A DNA stretch of 64,000 bases, taken from Saccopteryx bilineata (Eukaryota; Chordata; Mammalia; Chiroptera; Emballonuridae). Below are positions 21,777-37,420 of this stretch, piece after piece. Each line of letters starts with the position of its first letter. Position 1 is the stretch's first letter. The position numbers were made by a program, and so were the translations under genes. The stretch is from contig NC_089498.1 in assembly GCF_036850765.1 (NCBI RefSeq), forward strand, positions 52,565,795 through 52,629,794, read 5' to 3'. The notes under the pieces were generated by a model. The model was not told the DNA's origin and did no database searches. It saw only the letters and a list, made by a program, of their open reading frames with translations.

Positions 21777-24700
21777 TATTTGCAACTTACTATTGGAAGA
21801 ATTCATTAGTAGTCTAACAGAATTGCTCATGTATGCAATCTGTTAGAGAGGAATCCTTTTTTAAAAGCACTGTTAAAAGCACATACACAGAAAAACTTAC
21901 CAATGTGTGCTAACCCAGGAGTGAAAGTCAGTTTTAGAACAATATTTATTTAAACCAATGGCAAAACTACAGTGAAACTTGATTACAAACTAATTCTAAA
22001 TTTTCATGACAAGTGAAACATTCACTAAGTGAAATAATTAATGTAATAATTTTGTACATTGGTTGAAAAGAAGAAGCTGTGATTTGAAGATATTGAGTTG
22101 TTCCCTTATCACCATTACCATACCACTCCTATGATTTTTATAAAAATATGTAGGAAAATACCAGTTTCTAATATGGTGGCCATCTGTGAAAATCCTAATT
22201 AGTGTGCTTTATTGTGACCCTTTTGAATTATTGTGCAAAAACCTTAGCAGTGCGGAAATGAGTAATGCCTTTGTAAGGTTATCACATCTTAAGAGGAACA
22301 TATTCTAAGGTAAAAAGTACAGAAAACATTACATTTTATTTTTTTTCTGAAATAACAAAGTTAGCATATTTAATCAAATATGAAAGTAACACAAAACCTT
22401 TTCCAAGAATCTATATATAGATTGCCAGCAATTCATATTAATTTAGTCTCCACACTGTTTATTAAACATAAAATATTGGCCAGTTTAATGATCTGCTTAC
22501 AAATCAATACACAACCCTGGACTTTTAAATAATAGTCATTTCTTCTGGGCTCATAGTAAGATTGGTAAAACCATATTTCAATAGAGCTCTTTTGCATTTA
22601 TTGATTTCTATGAATATCTGCTGTGTTAAAACTATGGAACTACTATCGCAGCCAGATGATTCAGGTTTATATTATCAGTGATAAGCCATAGTATGTATGT
22701 AGCAAGAATGCATACTATAGGATACATAGTATGTATCCTTGATATGACAACATAGAAAATAGCACTTAATCTCTGTGATCTTCAATAAAATCCATATTCC
22801 TAAACAAATTATGAGGAAAAATCAGATAAACCCCAATGAAGGGACATTCTGTAAAACATCTGAACAGTATTCCTCAAACCTGTCGGGATCATCATGAACA
22901 AGGGAAGTCTGAGAGACTGTCACAGTCAGAGGGAACTAAAAAGACATGACAACTCAGTGTAGCGTGACAACCTGAATGGGATGCTGGAACAGAAAAAAAA
23001 ATTATAAAAATTTAGAAAATCAAAATAAAATAGAGATATCAGGGTTTTTTTTTTTTAAAGCCCAGACCTTATATATTACTTTATTGTTCAGTTTTATGGG
23101 CTGCAACAGAGAACAAGGCTAGATTTCGCCGTGACTTGTTAACATATGTGGTATTTTCTCTGAGTCCTACCTAGTTTATTTGGTAAATTTACCATCACTA
23201 TGACTAAATACCTTGGGACAGTAACTTTTCTGCTTCATTTTTTTTCTTTTCTGCTTAATATTTTCTCTATCAAGAAGAAGATATACAGACTTTCCGCATT
23301 TCAGGGTTGAATGCTATTCTCAAAGATCATTTGAGAATAATCGATTGGAACTTGGGACACATTTCCCTGTGATGCCTGTATACTGTGAATTGGTGTCTGT
23401 CATATACAATCAAATCAACAGTAATAGTTCTTTAAAACTTAACTATTCATCATTAACCCTGGTAATTTATAACTGTGTAGATTTACCTACGAGTCTTATT
23501 TTAAAATGTCGATGCCTAGTTCCAAATCCCGAAGGTTTACCAAGTCTGTTTTTAACTCACCCCATAATTCTGATATGAGTCGTAGATGAGTGGGAACCTC
23601 TGGTCTAGTACAATTTAATGCATTTGCAGTGTTTTGGACAGAAAGACAAAGCTTCCCAACTGCTGGCTTGGCCAATGAATTGGGGTCTCCTTTGCATACA
23701 AGAAGCTAAGAGCAGCACCTTCTGAAATAAAAGCCGCCGGTAGCCTTTCCTGAAATAAGAGTTTTAGGAGTGAAGGCTAGGAAGACAGAATAGGGGAGAG
23801 GACCACAAACTAGGAAATCTGTGGGTACCAGGGATTTCTGCAGTGTGTATATCTGTCAGGATACTTGGAATTCAAGAATGATTAAGCTACATGTGAGCTT
23901 CATAGACATGTCTAATACAAACATTTCATTCTGCAAAAAAAGGGAATATCTTGCTCAAGTTGTTCCCGGGCCAAATCCCTTATCATTTTATTATATTTCT
24001 TTTGGCCTGGGAGGGTGGCTTATAGTTTTTTCATTTTCTCATTGCACACCGCTTTTTATTGTCTTTTCATTCTTTGGGTCACTGTGACCATGTCCAGATC
24101 TGCAAGCCTCCTGTCCCTAAACTTAATGCCGAATCCTTCCAAGATAAAGGGAAAACATACAATGAGAATACACAATAAAAGTTCTGAGTCTAAAAATAAA
24201 AGTTGAGCCTTAGAGTTCAAGTACTGCCTGAACCTTCTGTTCAAGTTTCTAACTGATATCTTTGATCAAGGTTACAATTAAGACTAACTTTAAGGTTTTG
24301 TTAAAATTAAACTTTCCTTTATTTCTTTCAATATTTTAATCCCCATCTTTTAAAAAATGACCTATAAACAAAAATATTTTTTAGTCTTTGGGTAGAAAAG
24401 ATAAATTTTTATATTTGAAGGGAAATGTTAGGCTGTCCCCATTCCTTCTTTAGAAATGTAGCTATGGTAACCATTGTCCTTATGGAAATGGAATGCCAGC
24501 TCTGCCATATTGAATATTTTCTCTGGAATAGCATGAGGCAACAGATGAGTCAGTGGGTGCTTCCCACAGACCTGAGGAATGGGAGCAGTGAAGTTAGAAG
24601 GAGGAGTCAGTTTCACTTCTCTTTTTTCCCTTCAAACCCACCTCCCTGGTCCTAGGAAGCTATGCCATATCAGTCTGGACCACCCTAGTCTACAGTCATA

Positions 24701-25299
24701 AGCAAAAGCCTCAGGCTGAGATTCTGAGATATAAGGGAGGAAAAAGGAGGAAATTACTCTGCACTGAGATGAGAGAGAACTTTCTCAGACCACTAGCCTC
24801 TGATGGCTACACATTTATATAAAAGAAATACCCATTCGACATAAATATAGATGGAAACTGCATGCCTTTTTTTTTTTTGGTTTGAATATATATTTGCAAG
24901 TATCTATATTCTCTGAAAGAAAAATGATAATTGCTGAATAACTTAATAAATTAATTTTCTAACGTGGGCTAATGATTCTCTTAAAGTAATAAACACCAGT
25001 AGGAAAAATAATGTTTAATTCCTTTCTTGCCGATATTATTTTTATGGTGATATGTATTTAGTTAAGCCTTTATTTCAGAAATAGAAAATGTTCAACGCAA
25101 GCTATGTGGAAACTATTTAAAAACCGAAAACTAAAAAGGCACATTAAACAATACATTTCAAGCTAATAGTGTGTGGTATATATTCACTCATCTGTTACAA
25201 ATTCTGCTCTGCTATTTGAATTTTAAAAAAATTCTCTTTTGAATATACTTTGGGGAGGGGGAAAGCATGGAATTACCATCTTTTTTTCTCTGCTATTAA
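21777..25299. other. Intron stretch with no recognised gene or repeat
   Basis: AT-rich, apparently unique sequence. The only local structure I note is the 19-bp palindrome at 22720-22738. Confidence 0.55.
22720..22738. repeat. Short perfect palindrome
   Basis: ggatacatagtatgtatcc has 9-bp arms around one central base. Similar tagtatgtat words sit at about 22688-22700. Confidence 0.8.
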
Positions 25300-25690
25300 A
25301 TTTAGGAGGTTGACATTGGGTAATAACATTATATAAGTTTCAAGTGTATAATTCTACAATATTCTACAATTCATCATTCTCTGTATTGCATTGTTTGCTC
25401 ATTATTCAAAGTCATGTCTCCCTCTATAACCATATATTTGACGCTTTTAACTATTTTATTCTCCCCTACCCTCCTTCCCCTCTGGTAACCTTCATGCTAT
25501 TGTCTTGCATCTATGAATTTACTTGTTTTGTTTGTTGCTTTCTCTTTTCTGTCCTACAAGTGAGTGAAATCATATGGTTCTTGTTTCTTCTCCCTCTGAC
25601 TTATTTTGCTAGGAAGACACTCTCATGATCCATCCATGTTCTCACAAATGGCAACATCTCAGCCTTTCTGTGGCTAGGTTGTATTCCATT
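25300..25690 (-). repeat. Old LINE-1 3'-end fragment
   Basis: It contains L1 3' UTR and ORF2-end words in reverse: ggctaggttgtattcca, catccatgttctcac, ctctgacttattttgcta and tacaagtgagtgaaatcat. Non-coding. Confidence 0.8.
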
Positions 25691-26754
25691 TAGTTTATGT
25701 GCCATGTACTTTTATGTGGGATCCTTTTATTTAATTAGAACACTCACATGCACATGCCTCATCATAAGCAAGTGTGTTTAGCCACAGGAGTCACATTCTT
25801 GACTAAGATATGTAATAAGATCGTATATTTTTCAAATATATTTTATAACTTTTACATCTGCCTTTGTTTTCCAATGTTGGAATATTATTTAAAACCACAG
25901 AGATAGAATCAGAGAGTAAAGGGTATCAAAAGTCCAAAAATTCCAGACCCTTATGCCTAAGTCTTTGTGACTCTGGCTAATTTAATTGCCATCTTGCACT
26001 TAGTTTTTTTATTTTTAAAAATGGAAAGGTTGAGTTAAATGAGATCCCAATGGTGTTGAGCTAAATTTTGAAACATGCATCTTAGTACTTTGAGATAAAA
26101 GCATGTCTAAAGTTTTGTGATTTTCTACTAGCCTGTTTAAAAGCAATTTGAATATTTTGTAATAAACGTAAATATGCTTTATTGTGAAACATGCTCAAAG
26201 TTTCTAGTCCTCATTTTTCTGGTGTTTAATTACTTAGACAAAACACTTATTAGCAATTTGTCTGCCCACTTGCAAAATAGAAGTAAAAATATTTGTTATG
26301 TCTACAGAGAATCAAGGAGGATAAATAAAATCAAAGAAATTTTTGAGTCATTGGAAGAAAAGCGCTTTCTAAATGCAGAATATTTGTATTATTAGCATTC
26401 CTGTTATGCAGCAGATATGAGAAATGCAATTTTCCTCTGTATTTCTGTTGGTTGTATCTTCTCAAGAAAATGTATTTGAAAAATAAGCAGAACTATTTCA
26501 TGACTAGCGTACTCAAGAAAAACTTCTGTGTTTCTGAAAATCACAGTTTTGAAAATAGAGTTTGCAAACTAATGTTCTTTCAAATTCTCTGAAGAACAGA
26601 TTAAACTTTCTGGAGAAAATTGACATAACAAAATACTTTATATTCATTAAGATACTTTTAAAATGTACTTACTCAAGTTTTTACTACTAGTACACAAAAT
26701 ACAGTGACTTTAATAGTGACTTTACCACTATGCTTTACAAATAAATTAGAAATC

Positions 26755-27048
26755 GCCTGAGCAGGTGGTGGTGCTGAGGACCCAGGTTCGAATCCAGAGG
26801 TTGCTGGCTTGAGCATGGGCTCACCAGCTTGAGTGCAATCTGCTGGCTTGAACATGTGATCATAGACATGACCGCATGGTTGCTGGCTTGAGCAAGGGGT
26901 CACTGGCTCATCTGGACCCCTGGATCAAGGCACATATGAGAAAGCAATACATGAAACAGCTAAGGTAATGCAACAAGAAATTGATGCTTCTCATCTCTCT
27001 CCCTTCCTGTCTGTCTGTCCCTCTCACTCTTACTAAAAAAAAAAAAAA
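26755..27048 (+). repeat. tRNA-derived SINE, 'cttgagc' type, long subfamily
   Basis: The head gcctgagcaggtggtg is followed by aggacccaggttcgaat, several gctggcttgagc units, the gatcatagacatgacc module, cacatatgagaaagc and an A-rich tail. Part of the head is deleted. Confidence 0.88.
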
Positions 27049-27246
27049 AATCTCTATTTGTTTAGAATTTTAGGAATATGTGTTCTTATATTTGAAAGAA
27101 TTACTTGACACCTTATAATAAAAGACAGTTTTGTTAAAGCATGATTCTTTCAACAAGAAATAACTCTTTATACAAATCTTAAACTATAAAATGTTCACTC
27201 TATTTTCATATGAAGTCAAAAGATTTTGCTTTTGAAGATTAGGTAT

Positions 27247-27614
27247 TAACCTGACCAGGTAGTGGCGCAGTGGATAGGGTGTCAAACTGCGATGGCGAAG
27301 ACCCAGGTTCAAGACCTAGAGGTCGCCAGCTTGAGCGCGGGCTCATCTGGTTTGAGCAAAAGCTCACCAGCTTGGACCCAAGGTCACTGGCTCAAGCAAG
27401 GGGTTACTCAGTCTGCTGTAGCCCCACGGTCAAAGCACATATGAGAAAGCAATCAATGAACAACTAAGGTGTCGCAATGCACAACGAAAAACTAATGATT
27501 GATGCTTCTCATCTCTTTGTTCTTGTCTGTCTGTCCCTGTCTATCTCTCTCTCTCTCTCTCTCTGACTCTCTCTCTGTGTCTGTAAAAAAAAAAATTAAA
27601 AAATTAAAAAAAAA
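27247..27614 (+). repeat. tRNA-derived SINE, 'cttgagc' type, first member of an inverted pair
   Basis: The head is cctgaccaggtagtggcgca and the tail is CT-rich then A-rich. agattaggtat flanks it at 27236-27246 and 27615-27625. Confidence 0.94.
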
Positions 27615-27639
27615 AGATTAGGTATCAGTGAGACTTTTT

Positions 27640-27973
27640 TTAAAAATTTTTTTTTTTTAACAGAGAGTCAGAGAGAGGGATAGACAGGGACAGACAGACA
27701 GGAACAGAGAGATGAGAAGCATCAATTATTAGTTTTTCGTTGCGCGTGCAACACCTTAGTTGTTCATTGATTGCTTTCTCATATGTGCCTTGACTGTGGG
27801 CATTCTGCGGACCGAGTAACCCCTTGCTTGAGACAGCGACCTTGAGTCCAAGCTGGTGAGCTTTGCTCAAACCAGATGAGCCCGCGCTCAAGCTGGCGAC
27901 CTTGGGGTCTCGAACCTGAGTCCTCCGCATCCCAGTCCGACACTCTATCCACTGCGCCACTGCCTGGTCAGGC
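27640..27973 (-). repeat. tRNA-derived SINE, 'cttgagc' type, second member of an inverted pair
   Basis: Reverse orientation, ending in ctgcctggtcaggc. Flanked by atcagtgagacttttt at 27624-27639 and 27974-27989, a perfect 16-bp duplication that overlaps the duplication of the preceding SINE. Confidence 0.95.
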
Positions 27974-27989
27974 ATCAGTGAGACTTTTT

Positions 27990-29825
27990 ATAGAGCAATT
28001 AAATTATTAAATATGATTGACAATTTGATTATAAATTTAAAAAGGACTATCCATTTTTTACTTAGTGACTAAGTTTATTTCATTCCAAACATTTGAGAAT
28101 TAGGGAAATAGGAAATGTACTTACTATTTTCATGCACACAAGTAAAAGTAGCACAATGGGGCAATAACCCCTGTAGTTTAAGTCTAAATTGCATCTTTGC
28201 TAAATATGCAAATAAGTATTACTGGGCTAATTCCTAATCCCAATTTCTCTATATGTAGTTACTTTGATCACTGAATTGTTTATTTACTTTACCAGACTTA
28301 CAAATTACTCAATGCATCAAGCTTTATTAAATCAGGAACTGTTACTGCATAAAATCCTGTGTCTCACATTAAGTACTTATTCCGGAGAGGGCCAACATTC
28401 TGTCTTGCATGTCTCATCGACCAGGTATTTGTATTTTGTCTTTAAAGCTCACTTTCTGAAAGGTCTTACCCACTTTTAACATTTGTTTTGAATTTTTCAA
28501 TTACAATTGACATACAGTATTTGTTAGTTTCAGGTATAAGTTCTTACCCCTCTTTTAAATGTTTCTCTAGATGTTTATTTACAGATTGCAGTGCTCTTTG
28601 ATAACAAAGTATGAAAGGGAATTTCTAAGCATTTATGGAATGACCATTTAAGTAAACAAGGTTTCTGATGGAAACTATCTACACTATTTACTGAAGTGTA
28701 TGTTTGTTGATACTTATAAATCTTGAAGAAAGCAAGACTTGAAAGTACAAAGTCATTGGACAAGAGCCAGGGACACAAGTTATGACTTTTTGTCTGTATG
28801 CTACGATGTTCTCTGTATTGTTTTAAAGTCCAGAGTAGACATGGTCTGATTTAATCTCATCTTACCTGTTATAGCAATAGAATAAGAAACTTTGTCATTG
28901 ATGAGGGGCTATGGGTGTTTACTGAAGCATTTTATTTTTGTAGATTTTCCCAAGAACTGACAAAACTAAACTCAGTAGGACATAAAAATACACCATGGTG
29001 CAGATGAGCCCAGGAAAAGTCATGGCAACTGATTTGCAAGTGGATTAAGAGATGTTAATAATTGATTTGGTTTTCCTTGAAGACCCTTAGAGTAGACTTC
29101 TGGAGTTAATTTGGATTGTTGATGAGCCAAGCTAAAGCAAAACAAGGCTGCATTAACCTTTTGTTCTACTGGCTTTTAATTACTGGCTGTGTATTCCATC
29201 TGTAACTATTGTCATGTTCCTTTGGATCCTGGCCCTTACTTTAAAAACATACAGAATATGGCTGCTTTGTAAGATAACACTGAATGATTCCCATTATTAT
29301 AATATCAAAGCAAAGATAAAATTTTTAAGCTCCATACATTTTGAACTGGGTTGAATTATCATATTTAGGTTCCAATATGTAGGGAGAAATGTTCACTTCT
29401 TCATAATGATGGTCAGTCATAAGTTATAGAACCCAATCCTGATATTTAGAATGATAATAGAATTGATTCAGAATGCACAGCAACCTTGGAAATATAATTG
29501 TGAATAATAAAAGATACCTGATTTTTACTCCTTGATTTTGTGGAAGCTGGTAATATTGGAAGAGATAGAAGAAAAAAACAAGCAAACTAATAGTGATTGT
29601 CTATTTCCTAAAGAAAGTGAGTATAATAGTGTACAGATATGTAGTTTTAAAGGGAGGTTGAGATTATTCCAGTACTGTTTTTCTATTACTAGACTGTGTA
29701 TATATGTCTTGGTGTCATCATCTCTATACCTGCAAATTTGCATTTTCATTGCTTTTAAAACTTCCTTTATTGTACAGGCAGAAATCAAAAGAGGAGGTGC
29801 AATTCTGGGCAACTTTGTTCCTCTG
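27990..29825. other. Intron stretch, one small L1-like piece
   Basis: At about 28494-28545 there is a short word set (caattgacatacagta, gtttcaggta) typical of reversed L1 3' ends. I recognise nothing else in this interval. Confidence 0.5.
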
Positions 29826-30017
29826 CAGGGGTCCCCAAACTTTTTACACAGGGGGCCAGTTCACTGTCCCTCAGACCGTTGGAGGGCCACCACATACAGT
29901 GCTCCTCTCACTGACCACCAGTGAAAGAGGTGCCCCTTTCAGAAGTGGGGCAGGGGGCCGGATAAATGGCCTCAGGGGGCCGCATGTGGCCCGCGGGCCA
30001 TAGTTTGGGGATGCCTG
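29826..30017 (+). mobile_element. Short non-autonomous hAT element, family A
   Basis: The ends caggggtccccaaact and agtttggggatgcctg are inverted repeats. The 192-bp body shares the same internal deletion junction (ggagggcc then ccacatacagtg) with the copy at 314-504. No matching 8-bp flanks were found. Confidence 0.88.
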
Positions 30018-30800
30018 AAAGGGTACCCTGTGTAGATTAGCGATTGTCTGTGTATTCTAATACCCATAACCCATGGTGAATCTTATGGTCAAGCATGTTT
30101 GGGAAACAATATGTTAGCTCTGTCTCCTGCACCAAATAACACTTATTCTCTTGTTGTGTAGTTATGTTTTTGTTACTAAGCTCTTTCAGAACTTTGTAAA
30201 CTCTCTGATATTATATACAGAAAGAGTATGTCAATATTTACACTTTTCTAGGAGGAGGATCCATATCTTTCACACATGCGAAATAAATAAGTACACAAAC
30301 AAGCAAGCAAAATATTAACAAATCTGTATCTCAAACTAATTTAAGGGCCATTAGAAAATATACTTTATGCTCCTTGTTACATTTCAATGAAAAAACAGAA
30401 TCTGTATTTCTTACTGATGTATTTTTCTTAGCACTTGACAATGGTTAGAATTGCGTGAAGCCTAGCTTAATTTCTTGGACCCAGTTCCCCACAATAGTAA
30501 GTTAGGAAGTTAGGTTCCACACTTAACACATTCAGCCAAAAGAAATTTGTTTAATAAAACAATGGTTACTTATGTAACCAATTTATTTAGTCTCCTTGCC
30601 CAGTCAAAATTTTATCAACTCTAAAAAAAGTAGGACACATATAATAAATTCAAATTATCTACAAATAATTCTGAGTTAAAAGAAAAAGGAAATATCCCTT
30701 CAAGTAATAAGCAAAAGTGATAACATATCAAAAGAAGCTTCATCATTCGTAGTTCAGCTTTTTTACAAAGGTCCCTTTAGAATTAGATGGAGCATTGACC

Positions 30801-31204
30801 TTTTTTTTTTTTTTTTTTTTTTGTATTTTTCTGAAGCTGGAAACGGGAAGGCAGTCAGACAGACTCCTGCATGCGCCCGACCAGGATCCATCCGGCACGC
30901 CCACCAGGGGGCAATGCTCTGCCCACCAGGGAGCGATGCTCTGCCCATCCTGGGTGTTGCTCTGTTGCGACCAGAGTCACTCTAGCGCCTGAGGCAGAGG
31001 CCATGGAGCCATCCCCAGCGCCCGGGCCAACTTTGCTCCAATGGAGCCTTGGCTGTGGGAGGGAAAGAGAAAGACAGAGAGGAAGGAGGGGGGAGGAGTG
31101 GAGAAGCAGATGGGCGCTTCTCCTGTGTGCCCTGGCAGAGAATCGAACCCGGGACTTCTACACGCCAGGCCGATGCTCTACCACTGAGCGAACCAGCCAG
31201 GGCC
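30801..31204 (-). repeat. tRNA-derived SINE, Rhin-like long type
   Basis: Reverse orientation from a long oligo-T tail through gtatttttctgaagctgg to ccagccagggcc. It sits against the T-run of the next SINE, so its target duplication is probably within that T-run. Confidence 0.94.
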
Positions 31205-31372
31205 TTTTTTTTTTTTTTTAAGATTTATGTATTGATTTTTATAGGAGAGAGAGTGAAAGAGGAGGGAGGAGTGGGAAGCACTAACTCATAGTAGTTGCTT
31301 CTCGTATGTGCCTTGACTGGGCAAGCCCAGAGCCTCAAACCGGTGACCTCAACATTCCAGGTCAATGTTTAG
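31205..31372 (-). repeat. tRNA-derived SINE, short VES-like type, head truncated
   Basis: It has an oligo-T, a GA-rich tail, gtgccttgactgggcaagcc, ccggtgacctcaacattcc and ggtcaatgttta. The tRNA-like head is missing. Confidence 0.85.
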
Positions 31373-31506
31373 ATGGTGATATTTATGTTAAAAAAAAAAA
31401 GAGTTATTAACTAAGAAAGAAAAAGTGTTTGGAGCCTTTGTGATGAAGAAGTGACTTTTGTCCCTAAAACATAATTTAAATGAGAAAAAAATAAATGTGT
31501 CTAAAC

Positions 31507-31757
31507 CAGGGGTTGGGAACCTTTTTGGCTGAGAGAGCCATGAACGCCACATATTTTAAAATGGAATTCCATGAGAGCCATATAACAACCCATGTACCTT
31601 ACACATTATCCAATAAAAATTTGGTGTTGTACAGAGGGCAGCTGTGATTGGCTCTAGCCACCCGCAACCATGAACATGAGTGGTAGGAAATTAATGGATT
31701 GTAATACATGAGAATGTTTTATATTTTTAATGTTATTACTTTTTTTCTTAAAGATTT
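31507..31757 (+). mobile_element. Non-autonomous hAT element, family D, 3' end missing
   Basis: It starts caggggttgggaaccttttt and carries ggctgagagagccatga, an end type I recognise from bat hAT elements. No matching right terminal repeat is present. The right limit is approximate. Confidence 0.6.
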
Positions 31758-31936
31758 CATTCCTATGGATCTAGATCCAGAAGGTCAGGAGTGAAGAACA
31801 AGTTAAAAGAGAGCCAATACTCTTGGCATGAAATCATCATCCCCAGACTTATTGAGCTACTGTTTTCCTTGGGTCATTTTAATTCACCCCAAAATTCTTC
31901 CCTGGTTTCTGGAGCCTCCTAAAATTTCCAGGGTGT

Positions 31937-32135
31937 GAGAATTATGGTTCTCAACCTTTACTGTGCATAAGAATCACTTGATGAACTTAAAAAAAAAAAA
32001 ACAACCATACAGGCATTTTGGGTACTGCTTCCAGAGATTTCTGATATACTCAGTCTATGGTTGGGCCCAAATTAAGTTGTTTCTAAAAGATGTTTGAGTA
32101 ATTCTGATGTACAACAAAAGGCTAAAGATCACTTG
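31937..32135 (+). mobile_element. MER5-type ancient hAT remnant
   Basis: It reads ggttctcaacctttactgtg, cataagaatcact, ccagagatttctgat and ttctgatgta, the order seen in MER5A copies. It is old and heavily mutated. Confidence 0.7.
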
Positions 32136-32139
32136 ATTA

Positions 32140-34068
<1,929 letters not shown>

Positions 34069-34443
34069 TAACTCTTTCTCCCATAATAAGATTTCTCTCA
34101 TTTCTTCTCTCTCATCTCTTATTGCTATTGTTCCAAAATTGGTACCAAATCATTTCATATCAGCACATCGGAGTTCACAAAGTGGGTTTTATTATGTAGG
34201 CAATAAACTAAAAAAAGAAAAATACATGCCAATTTACTTTCTAGAAAACCACTTTCTATTCAGTGAAAAGTAAATACATTTACTTAATGAGGTCACAAAG
34301 TGCTTTTTATCCAGCTGATGTTCTATGATCTTTATTTGCTCCCATAGTTCTGAGCATTGCTCATTAATTTAATTATGTGCCCTATCTACAATCATAATAA
34401 TTAAAATGTAAATTTAAATACATATATAGAGAAATGAGATATA

Positions 34444-34672
34444 CTGCTCACAAAAATTAGGAGATATTTGAAAATGAATCAGAAGCGATAAAAAATGAAG
34501 CATTTGATTTTTTTATTAAGCAAGAACATCAGAAAAGCAAATGACAAGTCAAGAGAGCTGTTTGATTATGCAAATGAGATGCAAAACCAACTTTTATTTC
34601 ATTGGTGAAAATGCACTATACAAAAGGCTGAAAGTACTGGAGTATCTGCACGTTCCCTGATCCTCTGACCCA
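34444..34672 (+). mobile_element. Tc1/mariner-type element, 5' part
   Basis: After a TA it starts ctgctcacaaaaattag, the same end as the hairpin element at 61559. About 230 bases of internal sequence follow and no opposite end was found. The right limit is approximate. Confidence 0.6.
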
Positions 34673-37405
34673 TTGTTGTATATATAATTAATGATCCTTG
34701 CCACTGCTTTAAAAATGTAAAGTAAATGATGTAGTAGTAATTCTGTGATTGTGTAGTTGAAAGCACCTATTTAGATGATAGTGCTTTTTCATATGCAACA
34801 ACCATATTAAATAATACAATTTGAATATTTTATATAATTAATATCATACACATTTATACACACACAACTAAGTTTTCATGAAGATAATGAAGACATTTTG
34901 GTACAATTTTATAAATTAAATTCTGCATACGGTGATATAAAGCAAATGAAAGCTTTTGTTTAAAATACAAATTTTAAAAGTGGCATTGCAACAAAAACTT
35001 GAAAAATAGTGTATTCTAGTGACTATATAGCTGCATTTTAAAATTCTGTGAAATAAGCTCTATTTGAATGCAAAGATTAATTTCCACCTCTCTGCTGAAA
35101 ATGAAGGAGTCCCTGATATCAGACACCAGTACAGTATGTTAGGAACTCCCTGAGACTATGTACAGTGAAGTAAACAGTTAGTGTTACCATCAGGGTACTA
35201 GAGAAATACCCTTCATAAAGTACATCTGACCCAGTGTTATTTTTGCTATTTGTCCATTTGAACTGCAATTGGGTCTTCTGACTTTAGCAGGCAGAAAGAT
35301 GTTATTTACTTAATATTAGACAAGAAGCTTTTAGAGCTATTATATGTCTTACTGAATTTTCATTATGTGTCCTTAAACACTAATTGAAGATATTATAGTA
35401 ATACCTGTACGGCATCTGACATAAGTTCTGACTTCATAGTATGCCTATAAGGATATAGGCATTTTTCGTTATAGAAGTAAAAATCAAGTGAAGGTCTGAA
35501 AAAAAATCTGTTGCTTTTCTGAATTATGTCAATTAATGTAGTCTTTATTTTTCAAGAAACTTAAATTTTGTGATAACTGGTCATATAGCTAGTAAAGATG
35601 AATTAACAGTGTTATACATGAACAGCTTTGCACTGGGGGGGAGGGTGTTGGAAGATATAAATAGGACAGAGGTGAGAGCTCCTTGCCATGGAGGGCTTAT
35701 TGTCTGGTGGGTTTATTGACATAGTTGTATGTGTCGAAACCCTTCTCTGAATGAGAGAATGTCCTCTATACCAGAGGACAGAATTCCCTACAGATTGATT
35801 TTGTTGTTGTTTTCATTTCTTAAATATTTTTTAAACACTACAGGTAATAATATTGCTGTTTTAGTTGGCAAAAAAAAAATAAAAATCAACATTATAACTA
35901 CTATGTGGACTACTAGAGGTCTGAGAACTTCCAGTTGTGAACTTTCAAAGTACCAGTGAGATGTTTTATGAAATGTAGTATAAGAATTTATGTAGGATTG
36001 TTGAAATGTTAAAAATTGCTCACAGATACTGAGACCACTTCAAGCTGAGCAATTCAATGCCAAGCAGATAATTCAAAACTTCTAGAAAATCCCCTTCATG
36101 TGTGAGAAGAGACAAGCAGCTAATGACAAAATAAGAGAAGGTTAAATATGGACATTCAAAAAGTAAAACAGTTTAAAAAGAAAACATGTGTGTGTTTGTG
36201 TTTTGTGGTTGTGTGGGTATCTGTGTGTGTCTGTATGTGTGTGTCTGAGTATATACACATTCATGTATAACCTCCATCCCAGTAGAGATAGTCAAAGGTC
36301 TTTTAGCTTCATTTTCTTTTCATGAACATCATATCTTATTTTTACATAGATGTTTATAGACTAATAAAAACCATACCGCAGGAATTCATGTGTGTTAAAG
36401 CTATATCCCAGTTTTCAAAAACTTTAGAAACATTGGTGAATGATAAATCTATAACTGGTCATTAGGTACATTAGGGGAAAAGACACATGTCCTTAACCTC
36501 TGACACCATCTTTTATAATCTTGCATTTCCCAAAACTCACTGTGGGAATAATCGGAATATCCAAATTTCCTTTGCTATTCAATGTGGACTAGCCATTTCA
36601 CTGCTCACTATACCCTAGAATCCAGGGCTCCAAGTTCTCACCACTTACTAACTGCCTGACAATATTAATTACTGGGTATAAAATATGTCCTCTGTGATTG
36701 TTCATCTTTTACATGCATTCAGTGGTTCTACAATTGGGATTTGGCCTCAACACTGTTACTGTAATTGCACATATCATCATCATAGCATATAGTAAACCAC
36801 TGTGAATACAGAGGTTACTACACAGGGAGCAGAGTGTACCTTTAGAGCAGTATCCACATTATTCATAGCTAGGAGGAGGAGAGCCTAGTTCTGTTGTGAT
36901 TGCAGAAGTTTTCTTTTCAGACTCTCTGAGAATGATGCATGCAAGATAATTTTATCAATATTATTGAGTGCTATTTTAAGCCATACAACCTTGACACGGA
37001 CTCATTTCATACGTATATACACATATACTGATTCCTTGAACATAGCAGTCTTTAGTACAGTTATAGAGTTGTTTAGGTAAGTGACACTGTAAAAAAATAC
37101 CACATTACATGTTAGTTTTACAATAGTATTTACACCCCCCCAGGAATAGATTAGATTATAAGATTATAAACTTTTAAAGTGAGTATGAAGAATTAAGAAT
37201 TTAAAATTTTGAACCCCATTTCCTGTTCAAATTTTGTTAGAAGTATAATTTATATAGCTGTGTTCATGTTACTTTACATAATGATATGTCCTTCCAAGAC
37301 TTCTTAGCATTTCTTAATTTTTATCATTCATGTCAATTTAAATGAATTTAGGTGCAGGAATATATTTCAGGAAGGAGTATTGATAAATAGTGAACTGCCA
37401 ATTTC
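34673..37405. other. Intron stretch with a TG-rich microsatellite
   Basis: Mostly unrecognised AT-rich intron. An imperfect (TG)n tract lies at about 36187-36252. Confidence 0.55.
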
Positions 37406-37420
37406 AAGAGTTGTGAATTG

